A stretch of 10,184 nucleotides of DNA from Candidatus Bathyarchaeota archaeon (GTDB lineage: Archaea; Asgardarchaeota; Lokiarchaeia; Sigyniarchaeales; Sigyniarchaeaceae): assembly GCA_014729935.1 (NCBI GenBank), contig WJJB01000506.1:1-10184 (forward strand). Direction: 5' to 3'. Under the pieces are notes generated by a model, which did no database searches, had not been told where the DNA came from, and saw nothing but the letters and a program-made list of their open reading frames with translations. A program made the position numbers and the translations under genes. Of this stretch, positions 1 through 6,037 are shown one piece after another. Position 1 is the first letter of the stretch, and every line of letters starts with the position of its first letter.

Positions 1-372
1 CATCCCACTAGGATAGAACCCACGGCCCACGAGATGGATGAGACGAGAAAGTAATATGATACACCCGTTTGCTTCCCGCGGGCGTGCTGTTCCTGATGAT
101 CTTTTAACGTGAAATCAGAGAACCATGCGCTCTCGCAAGCACGAATGGCAATGGAGAACCCGATTGAAATGTATACAAGGATGAAAATGCAGATCTTGTG
201 ATGAGTTCAACGGGTGGGGCATTCACGACTACTTGGAATATGGCGTATGCAAGTAATTTCACAAAGATACCAAGGAACACTAGTTTTTTCCTGTTCCTTT
301 GCTTGTCAGAAATGCGGCCATAGAGGTGCAATGAAGGTGAAAATGGCGCGGGCGACCGAAAATTTCTTAAGC
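1..372 (-). pseudogene. MFS transporter remnant, N-terminal part, frameshifted
   Basis: The minus strand encodes pieces of a major facilitator superfamily transporter in more than one frame. From about 331 down to about 200 one frame reads YGRISDKQRNRKK, the MFS loop motif A (G-x-x-x-D-x-x-x-R-[KR]), followed by a hydrophobic helix. Near 191-203 the reading continues in another frame with a second helix (CIFILVYISIGFSIAIR) and runs to base 1 with SYYFLVSSISWAVGSILVG. Upstream, a third frame ends in FTFIAPLW at about 320-345; adding one base near 320 would join it to the motif A loop as FIAPLWGRISDK. Two one-base lesions are therefore inferred. No convincing first helix or start is seen, and the upstream DNA is the G+C-rich block. 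The rest of the gene lies beyond the window edge. Natural decay is likeliest, but sequencing or assembly errors could give the same picture. Confidence 0.65.
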
Positions 373-639
373 CCGGGTTGCACCGGTCCCGCGATGGCGT
401 GGAAGCGGAAGAAGATCAGTGACATTCGCTGGCAGGCGCGGGGCGAGGGCGAAGTGCATACGACGCCCAACCTCGATCCCGAGTACCAAGAAAAGATACG
501 ATCCCGGAAAGCCAACATGGAGGAGATGCGGCGCCTTGGCGAGTACATCGGGAGGGAGGTGCCCCGGCAGGATATGGGTGGTAGCTGGTTATTCGGCTTC
601 ACCATCGACAAGCCGACGGGGGTCGTGCACGGCATCTAA
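331..639 (+). CDS. Unrecognised ORF in a G+C-rich block (possible small gene or fragment)
   Basis: This 102-codon ORF sits in DNA visibly richer in G+C than its surroundings, and many codons end in G or C (GCG, CGG, GGC, GTG, CCC), unlike neighbouring genes. The product is hydrophilic, with a charged stretch around residues 45-75 (NLDPEYQEKIRSRKANMEEM) and a C-terminal tail containing GSWLFGFTIDKP. No family is recognised. GAGGTG at 323-328 is too close to the 331 ATG to be a normal ribosome site; an ATG at 343 is an alternative. The first 15 or so codons overlap the MFS remnant on the other strand and may not be coding. It could be a foreign gene fragment, a small genuine gene, or G+C-rich filler open by chance, since the opposite strand is also open here. 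Confidence 0.3.
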   Translation: MKVKMARATENFLSPGCTGPAMAWKRKKISDIRWQARGEGEVHTTPNLDPEYQEKIRSRKANMEEMRRLGEYIGREVPRQDMGGSWLFGFTIDKPTGVVHGI

Positions 640-889
640 GAACCAAGATATCTTATTCAAGCACCTTCCAATGCTCAATTTGAGCGATAGAAACACGAGG
701 GATAAGTGGGACACTGTTATCATCTCGGAAATCGGAAATCCATTTAATGAAGATGCCTTCATCGAATATGCTTGGAATCGCTAATATCATGATTGGAAAC
801 GAATACCATTATTAGGTTTTGGACCATTGCTACCGTGATACTTGCCAATATGCCAGCGCGTGGTTCCAAGTTGATGGTGTGATCAAAGA
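640..889. other. 250-bp gap with no convincing gene
   Basis: Base composition returns to the local norm here. Two short ORFs overlap on opposite strands: plus 671-784 (37 codons, ending AFIEYAWNR) and minus 653-790 (45 codons, starting MILAIPSIFDEG). Both have protein-like composition but neither matches a known family, and at most one can be real. They may be remnants of a degraded gene. The last 100 bp must contain the control region of the downstream operon, but no clear TATA box stands out. Confidence 0.4.
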
Positions 890-2353
890 ATGCTTCATGA
901 TTTTGCAATAATTGGTGCTGGAGTTACAGGAACTGCCATTGCGAGAGAACTGTCAAAATACAGGCTCAACGTGGTAGTTATTGAAAAGCTTTCAGATGTT
1001 GCAACGGAAACTTCAAAGGCGAATAGTGGAATAGTCCATGCGGGCTATGCGGCTCCCGAGGACAGCTTGAAAGCAGAGATGAACGTATTAGGGAACCCCT
1101 TGTTCGATGATATTTGCAAGGAATTATATATTCCATTCGAACGGGTTGGATCCTTCGTTGTTGGAGTTGCAGGCGATAATTTCGATTTCTTGGAAAAGGA
1201 ATTACAAAATGGTTTGGAACGGGGAATTCCTGGTATCGAGATCATTAAGGACGTGAATCTCATCAAGAAGATGGAACCACGAATAACCGATGATGTTGAG
1301 ATGGTACTTCATGCCCCGAGCGCTGGTATCATATCACCCTTCGGGTTGGCAATCGCTCTCGCGGAAAGCGCGACCATCAATGGTGTCGAGTTCCATTACA
1401 ATTCTCCCGTCCAGAACATTGAGGACATGGGTAACTTTTACATTATTGATTGCCCGACACGGTCGTTCCAAGCAAGGCACATCGTGAACGCGGCTGGATT
1501 ATTTGCAGATGAGATATCTCGCATGGCAGGGGACTTCAGCTTCACCATCAGTCCGAGAAAGGGTGAATACCTTCTCTTGGACAAGATGGAAGGGTTCATC
1601 AATCACGTCTTATTCCCCGTACCCACGAAAAAATCGAAAGGCATTCTCGTATCTCCAACCATCGATGGGAATATATTCCTCGGCCCTAATGCCAAGGATC
1701 AAGAATCAAAGATAGATAATTCGACCACCATCTATGGCCTCGAGGAGGTTGTTCAAGGTGGCCGCAAGATCGTGCCAAGCATACCACTTAAAGAAACAAT
1801 CACCAACTTTGCTGGGTTACGAGCGGTTTCAGATACGAATGATTTCATCATACGTGCATCTGACAATAAACCACGTCTCTTTCATGCTGCGGGTATACAA
1901 TCGCCCGGGTTGAGTTCTTGCTTAGCAATTGCTAAAAGGATCATCGAAATCATCAAGGAGGGTGGTGTTTCCCTCGAATTAAAGGATAATTTCTACCGTT
2001 CCAGGGAAAAACCCATAGTTTTCAAGGAATTGAATTGGACCGAACGGGATCAACTCATCAAGGAGGATCCTGCCTTCGGAAACATCGTGTGCAGGTGTGA
2101 AACAATAACCGAAGGTGAAATCGTGCAATCTATCACCAGGCCAAACGGTGCCAGGACGGTGGATGGGATAAAGTTCAGGACCCGGGCAGGCATGGGAAGA
2201 TGCCAAGGTGGTTTTTGCACACCAAAAGTTATCAAGATCTTGTCGAGGGAACTGGATCTCGAGGAAGATGAAATCGTGAAGCGTGAAGCCAGAACCAAGT
2301 ACTTTTACGGGCACACCAAGGATTTCAGGAGGCATAAAGATGCTACAGCGTGA
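890..2353 (+). CDS. GlpA-like FAD oxidoreductase with C-terminal BFD-type [2Fe-2S] domain
   Basis: The 487-residue protein belongs to the DAO/GlpA family of flavoproteins, which oxidise glycerol 3-phosphate or related substrates. The N-terminal Rossmann fold has the FAD motif IIGAGVTGTAIARE (7-20) and the ribose-binding acidic residue at E32. The stretch SGIVHAGY (46-53) followed by LKAEMNVLGN is typical of GlpA-type dehydrogenases. The C-terminal region carries C401-x-C403 and C438-x4-C443, the four-cysteine pattern of the BFD-like [2Fe-2S] domain seen at the end of anaerobic GlpA. A partial Shine-Dalgarno, GGTGTGATC at 876-884, supports the ATG at 890. It overlaps the next gene by 14 bp. 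No signal peptide or membrane helix is seen, so it should be cytosolic. In bacteria the order GlpA-like, oxidoreductase, DUF1667 often accompanies glycerol kinase; no kinase lies here, so the substrate is inferred and an amino-acid or opine-type oxidase role is possible. Confidence 0.85.
   Translation: MLHDFAIIGAGVTGTAIARELSKYRLNVVVIEKLSDVATETSKANSGIVHAGYAAPEDSLKAEMNVLGNPLFDDICKELYIPFERVGSFVVGVAGDNFDFLEKELQNGLERGIPGIEIIKDVNLIKKMEPRITDDVEMVLHAPSAGIISPFGLAIALAESATINGVEFHYNSPVQNIEDMGNFYIIDCPTRSFQARHIVNAAGLFADEISRMAGDFSFTISPRKGEYLLLDKMEGFINHVLFPVPTKKSKGILVSPTIDGNIFLGPNAKDQESKIDNSTTIYGLEEVVQGGRKIVPSIPLKETITNFAGLRAVSDTNDFIIRASDNKPRLFHAAGIQSPGLSSCLAIAKRIIEIIKEGGVSLELKDNFYRSREKPIVFKELNWTERDQLIKEDPAFGNIVCRCETITEGEIVQSITRPNGARTVDGIKFRTRAGMGRCQGGFCTPKVIKILSRELDLEEDEIVKREARTKYFYGHTKDFRRHKDATA
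2328..2332 (+). promoter_or_regulatory. Shine-Dalgarno GGAGG for the second oxidoreductase
   Basis: GGAGG lies 7 bases before the ATG at 2340 and inside the end of the upstream gene. It fixes the start at 2340 rather than at in-frame codons further upstream such as 2283, which would add a tail absent from the Rossmann-type N-terminus. Confidence 0.75.
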
Positions 2354-3665
2354 AACGGATGTCGCCATTATCGGCGGAGGGCCTGCAGGCCTTGCAGCAG
2401 CAGTGGAAGCCAGGAATCATGGATGTGACGTGCTCATCATCGAAAGGGATGATTCCCTCGGGGGTATTCTCCAGCAATGCATTCATCCTGGATTCGGCCT
2501 GCATGAATTCGACGATGAACTTGCCGGTCCTGAATATGCACAACGATACATCGATGTTGTTGAAAATGGGGGGATTGATGTCCTCACGAACACCATGGTT
2601 CTTGAAATCACGCCGACCAAGGATTTATATGCAATCTCGGAAAATGGAGTTATCAACATCATTTCCAAGTCAATCGTCCTTGCCATGGGGTGCAGGGAAC
2701 GCACCCGTGGCGCCATCAAGATACCCGGTTACCGTCCCACGGGTGTTTATACTGCCGGGCTTGCCCAGCGGTTTGTTAACATCGAGGGCTTCATGCCAGG
2801 AACGGAATTTGTCATTTTAGGCTCTGGAGATATCGGCATGATAATGGCACGGAGACTCACGTGGGAAGGTGCAACGGTTCATGGCGTTGTGGAGATTCAA
2901 CCATACCCATCCGGGTTGATCAGGAACAAGGTACAGTGCTTGGATGATTACAATATACCGTTATATTTGTCTCACACGGTCGTCCGGGTGCATGGCAAGG
3001 ACCGGGTGACTGGAATCACCATCTCCAAGGTGGATGAGAACTGGAAGATGATCCCTGGAACCGAGAAATTCATTAATTGTGACACGCTCCTGCTTTCCGT
3101 GGGATTGATTCCCGAAAATGAAATCACCAAGAAGGCGGGAGCCGCGTTATCCCGGACGAACGGGCCAGTGGTGAACCAGTTTCTATCAACCACTATAAAT
3201 GGAATATTCGCATGTGGTAACGTGCTCCAAGTTCACGATCTCGTGGACAATGTCGCTGTGGAGGCTAAAAAAGCGGGAAAATTGGCTGCATTATACTCGA
3301 AGGGGGTCCAAGTACCCACATCTATGGAAAAGCAAATCGTGCGAGTGAGCCCGGGGAATGGTGTAGGGTACGTGATCCCGAACGTGATCAACTTGGACGT
3401 GAAGGAAGAATTCATCGAGAAAGCCGGATCCATGAGATTCTCCCTCCGTGTACGGAAGCCAATGCAAGATATTTACATCAAGATGCGTAGTGGTCAAAAG
3501 GAGCTATACAAGAAATTCCATAGATATGTTCGACCCAGCGAGATGATCATATTCAAGATAAAGGAATCCATAAAGGATTTCTTGGAGGGTTTGGATATCG
3601 ATACTCCCATCGAGGTATACGTGGAACCTAAAAATAAGCAACCAGGAAAACGGGAAAGGGATTGA
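2340..3665 (+). CDS. NAD(P)/FAD-dependent oxidoreductase, partner of the GlpA-like protein
   Basis: This 441-residue protein is a two-dinucleotide-domain flavoprotein of the pyridine nucleotide-disulphide oxidoreductase class. It has an FAD motif IIGGGPAGLAAA (10-21), a second dinucleotide motif ILGSGDIG (159-166) and a distal FAD segment IFACGNVLQVHDLVDNV (289-305). The conserved stretch QQCIHPGFGLHEF (45-57) is typical of the oxidoreductase found between GlpA-like and DUF1667 genes, and of the HcnB/OoxA-type subunits of opine and cyanide-forming oxidases. It lacks the CxxxxC redox pair of classical disulphide reductases. The last ~110 residues form a basic C-terminal extension. The start is set by the GGAGG at 2328. 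The gene overlaps its upstream neighbour by 14 bp, so the two are probably translationally coupled and form one complex; the likely job is passing electrons between the GlpA-like flavin and NAD(P) or another carrier (inference). Confidence 0.85.
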   Translation: MLQRETDVAIIGGGPAGLAAAVEARNHGCDVLIIERDDSLGGILQQCIHPGFGLHEFDDELAGPEYAQRYIDVVENGGIDVLTNTMVLEITPTKDLYAISENGVINIISKSIVLAMGCRERTRGAIKIPGYRPTGVYTAGLAQRFVNIEGFMPGTEFVILGSGDIGMIMARRLTWEGATVHGVVEIQPYPSGLIRNKVQCLDDYNIPLYLSHTVVRVHGKDRVTGITISKVDENWKMIPGTEKFINCDTLLLSVGLIPENEITKKAGAALSRTNGPVVNQFLSTTINGIFACGNVLQVHDLVDNVAVEAKKAGKLAALYSKGVQVPTSMEKQIVRVSPGNGVGYVIPNVINLDVKEEFIEKAGSMRFSLRVRKPMQDIYIKMRSGQKELYKKFHRYVRPSEMIIFKIKESIKDFLEGLDIDTPIEVYVEPKNKQPGKRERD

Positions 3666-3673
3666 TAAAAGCG

Positions 3674-4087
3674 ATGATAGCAAAGAAACCAAGCGTGGAA
3701 GAAAAGGAAATCACATGCATCGTGTGTCCAACAGGATGCTCCATTCACGTCAAGAGGTTGGAAGATGGTACCTTGTCCATCGAGGGAAATCAATGCAAGC
3801 GGGGTTACGATTACGCGGAAACTGAGTTCATAGAACCAAAGAGGATCCTCGCAACGACTATCAGGATAGAGATGGCAAAAGTTCCACTGGTTCCCGTGAG
3901 AACAGATGAACCCGTTCCAAAGGAGAAACTCGATGAGATCTTGGATTTTCTCGCCAATATCAAGGTAAAAGCACCCGTGAACTGCGGTGATGTGCTAGTT
4001 GAACATGTCCTTGGATTGGATGCGAATATCATTGCCACTCGAACCTTGGGAGTCGATACTTGCGACAAGATTGCTTGTGAAATCTAA
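3674..4087 (+). CDS. DUF1667 family four-cysteine protein
   Basis: This small protein (137 residues from the ATG at 3674) has an N-terminal metal-binding pattern C15-x2-C18-x3-C22 and C41, read as CIVCPTGC and QCKRGYDYA, followed by a domain with PVRTDEPVPKEKLDEIL. This is the DUF1667 signature, found downstream of GlpA-like and FAD oxidoreductase genes in bacteria such as Thermotoga. The cysteines probably hold an Fe-S cluster or zinc, making it a candidate electron-transfer or assembly subunit. Its C-terminus has two more cysteines (DTCDKIACEI). A TTG at 3662 overlapping the upstream stop is an alternative start that would add four residues; the ATG is preferred because family members begin shortly before the first cysteine. 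It is the last gene of the three-gene operon. Confidence 0.8.
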   Translation: MIAKKPSVEEKEITCIVCPTGCSIHVKRLEDGTLSIEGNQCKRGYDYAETEFIEPKRILATTIRIEMAKVPLVPVRTDEPVPKEKLDEILDFLANIKVKAPVNCGDVLVEHVLGLDANIIATRTLGVDTCDKIACEI

Positions 4088-4109
4088 TTCACGAGAGCTT
4101 GCCCTCCCG

Positions 4110-4119
4110 CAATCTTTAT
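4110..4119 (+). promoter_or_regulatory. Weak TATA-like element before purE
   Basis: ATCTTTATCT lies in the short gap after the DUF1667 gene, about 35 bases before the ATG at 4151. With the archaeal TATA-to-start spacing of about 25 bases, transcription would begin near 4140 and give a very short leader. No Shine-Dalgarno is seen before 4151, which fits near-leaderless initiation. The match is weak, and read-through from the upstream operon is also possible. Confidence 0.3.
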
Positions 4120-4150
4120 CTGAATGATTGAATTGGTTAGCTCGATAATC

Positions 4151-4561
4151 ATGGTAGCTCCACTCGTTTCAATAATCATGGGTTCCTCGTCCGATAAGGC
4201 GATTGCAACGAAGGCTGAAAAGATATTGGACGCAAGCGGTATTCCATTCGAGACGAAAATCCTTTCAGCACACCGTCAACCAACCGAGCTTGTCGACTAT
4301 GTGAACTCAACATCATCTGAAGTATTCATTTGCATTGCAGGCTTGGCGGCAGCACTGCCTGGTGTCGTTGCGGCTCACACGGAAAAACCTGTAATAGGAG
4401 TTCCTGTATCCGGAAACCGAGCAATTGGGGGCATGGATGCACTATTATCCATCGTGCAAATGCCAAGCGGGGTGCCGGTTGCATGCGTTGGCATTGATAA
4501 CGGTAAGAATGCCGCCCATCTCGCCATTCGCATTCTCCATGTAGCTGGCAAGGGTGAATGA
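4151..4561 (+). CDS. purE: PurE, 5-(carboxyamino)imidazole ribonucleotide mutase / AIR carboxylase
   Basis: PurE converts N5-CAIR to CAIR (class I), or carboxylates AIR directly (class II), in de novo purine synthesis. The 136-residue protein shows IIMGSSSD (8-15), the SAHRQP motif (39-44) with catalytic His41, KPVIGVPVSG (79-88) and the SIVQMPSGVPV loop (100-110). These are class I-like features, and the length fits short archaeal PurE proteins. The segment usually read as GxAAHLPG is GLAAALPG (64-71), with Ala68 where His is usual. The ATG at 4151 places the first strand normally; an in-frame ATG at 4124 would add nine residues and lacks a ribosome site. The gene overlaps the following FAD dehydrogenase by 8 bp. 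Confidence 0.9.
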   Translation: MVAPLVSIIMGSSSDKAIATKAEKILDASGIPFETKILSAHRQPTELVDYVNSTSSEVFICIAGLAAALPGVVAAHTEKPVIGVPVSGNRAIGGMDALLSIVQMPSGVPVACVGIDNGKNAAHLAIRILHVAGKGE

Positions 4562-5957
4562 AACGTCCCCGAGCGTCGGCATCATAGGTGCTGGTTCTGC
4601 AGGTTTAGTTGCTGCCGATTACCTTTCAAGTACAAACAACGCCGACTTGCTGATTGAGGTCTTCGATGCAGGGAAATCTGCTTTGGAACGCCGATGTCCA
4701 GCGAGTAACCAGTTCCATTATTGCGTGCAATGCAAACCATGTAATATCATGTGCGGTGTTGGAGGGGCTGGCACGTATTCCAGCGGTATTCTCAACCTCC
4801 ATCCTAAAATTGGAGGGAACTTGGTTGCCCTCACGGGAAGCGAGGAGGCAGCCAAGGAGGCAATCGAGCACGTTGAACATCTATTCACCCGGTACTCGGA
4901 CGGCATCGAGCTATATGATCCATCGCCAAATCAATGGGACATCAAGCGGATTGCCTCTGCAGAGGGCATTGAATTCATACCCATCAAGCAACGGCTCATG
5001 GGCAGCGATCATTCCCCGGAAATAATCAACAAAATACACACGGATCTCGTGAAGCAAGGCGTGATCTTCCACTTGGAAACCACGGTAATCGATATCAGGT
5101 TGGACAGGACTTTCCTGACTCGTGATGGAGAAGAATTTGGGCCGTTCGACTACATCTTGGTTGCACCTGGCAGGTTTGGCATGATCTGGCTATCGGAGCT
5201 AGCGGAGAAGCTTGGAATACCCACGAAATACGAACCACTCGACATCGGGGTGAGAGTGGAAGTCAAGGCTGAAATCATGAAGGAGATATGCGACATTCAG
5301 CGCGATCCAAAATTCCACATCTTCACCAAGACACACGATGACTTCGTGCGAACCTTTTGCACCAATCACCAGGGATTCGTCGTTCTGGAACGCTATGAGG
5401 ACGGGACGGTTGGAGTGAACGGCCATTCCTTCATGGAAAAGAAATCCAAGAATACCAACTTTGCACTTCTTGCCAGGATAAATCTCACTGAACCCTTGGA
5501 AGATTCAACTCGCTTCGGCAAGGCGATCGCCAACATAGCCACCACCCTCGGAGGGGGGAAACCCATCGTGCAACGGTTGCGAGACCTGAGGAATGGAAGG
5601 AGGTCTACCTTGAAACGCCTGAAGAAAAGTAACGTAACACCGACATTATCCTACGAGGCGATAACCCCTGGAGATATTTCCCTGGCATACCCCGGACGTA
5701 TCATCATGAACCTGCTCGAAGGCCTCGAGCAACTCAATGAGGTCATTCCTGGCGTGGCAAGTGATTCTACCTTGCTTTACGCTCCTGAAATAAAATACAG
5801 TGCCAAGAAAATCGAAACAGATGATACCTTGGAAACAACGGTGGAAAATTTATACGTTGCAGGGGACGGCGCAGGCTTGAGTCGGGGTATCGTCGCCGCA
5901 GGTGTGACCGGGTTGATCTCAGCCCGGGCAATCGCTACCAAACTAGAAACTTTTTAG
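4554..5957 (+). CDS. FAD-dependent dehydrogenase, COG2509 type, with cysteine cluster
   Basis: This 467-residue flavoprotein has an N-terminal FAD motif VGIIGAGSAGLVAA (8-21) and a C-terminal one, LYVAGDGAGLSRGI, near the end. Between them is GVGGAGTYSSGIL (68-80), the GGAG-[FY]-S-x-G signature of the uncharacterised dehydrogenases grouped as COG2509. Immediately before it lies C57-x2-C60-x2-C63-x3-C67, preceded by C48. This spacing resembles a [4Fe-4S] ligand set, although the family is usually described only as FAD-binding. The substrate is unknown. The GTG start overlaps the purE stop by 8 bp, and no better start exists nearby, so translation is probably coupled to purE. The pairing hints at co-regulation with purine synthesis but does not prove a role in it. 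Confidence 0.8.
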   Translation: MNETSPSVGIIGAGSAGLVAADYLSSTNNADLLIEVFDAGKSALERRCPASNQFHYCVQCKPCNIMCGVGGAGTYSSGILNLHPKIGGNLVALTGSEEAAKEAIEHVEHLFTRYSDGIELYDPSPNQWDIKRIASAEGIEFIPIKQRLMGSDHSPEIINKIHTDLVKQGVIFHLETTVIDIRLDRTFLTRDGEEFGPFDYILVAPGRFGMIWLSELAEKLGIPTKYEPLDIGVRVEVKAEIMKEICDIQRDPKFHIFTKTHDDFVRTFCTNHQGFVVLERYEDGTVGVNGHSFMEKKSKNTNFALLARINLTEPLEDSTRFGKAIANIATTLGGGKPIVQRLRDLRNGRRSTLKRLKKSNVTPTLSYEAITPGDISLAYPGRIIMNLLEGLEQLNEVIPGVASDSTLLYAPEIKYSAKKIETDDTLETTVENLYVAGDGAGLSRGIVAAGVTGLISARAIATKLETF

Positions 5958-5977
5958 ATCCCTTAAAAGTCGCAACG

Positions 5978-5988
5978 TATATTTAAAT
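5978..5988 (+). promoter_or_regulatory. TATA box for the larA-rpoK/TFS unit
   Basis: TATATTTAAAT sits in the 80-bp gap after the upstream stop, about 50-60 bases before the ATG at 6038. Initiation about 25 bases downstream would give a leader of roughly 30 bases containing GAGGT at 6021-6025, a usable Shine-Dalgarno. It is the clearest archaeal-type promoter in the window. Confidence 0.6.
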
Positions 5989-6037
5989 CCGTTGCTTCAA
6001 TCAATCCATCTTCTAATATCGAGGTCTCACATGCAAA

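Noticed and set aside
306..635. Minus-strand 109-codon ORF
   Set aside because: Most of it is Ser/Pro/Arg-rich antisense of the G+C-rich block; only its last ~20 codons resemble transporter sequence and are included in the MFS remnant.
419..784. Plus-strand ORF with Arg-rich N-terminal half
   Set aside because: The first half is a frame shadow of the G+C-rich block; only the last 37-48 codons look protein-like, and an opposite-strand ORF (653-790) is equally plausible.
2283..2339. Upstream in-frame extension of the second oxidoreductase
   Set aside because: It would overlap the upstream gene by 71 bp and add a non-family tail; GGAGG at 2328-2332 points to the ATG at 2340.
4124..4150. Upstream ATG for purE
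   Set aside because: No ribosome site, extra nine residues beyond the usual PurE N-terminus, and a TATA-like element placed too close to it.
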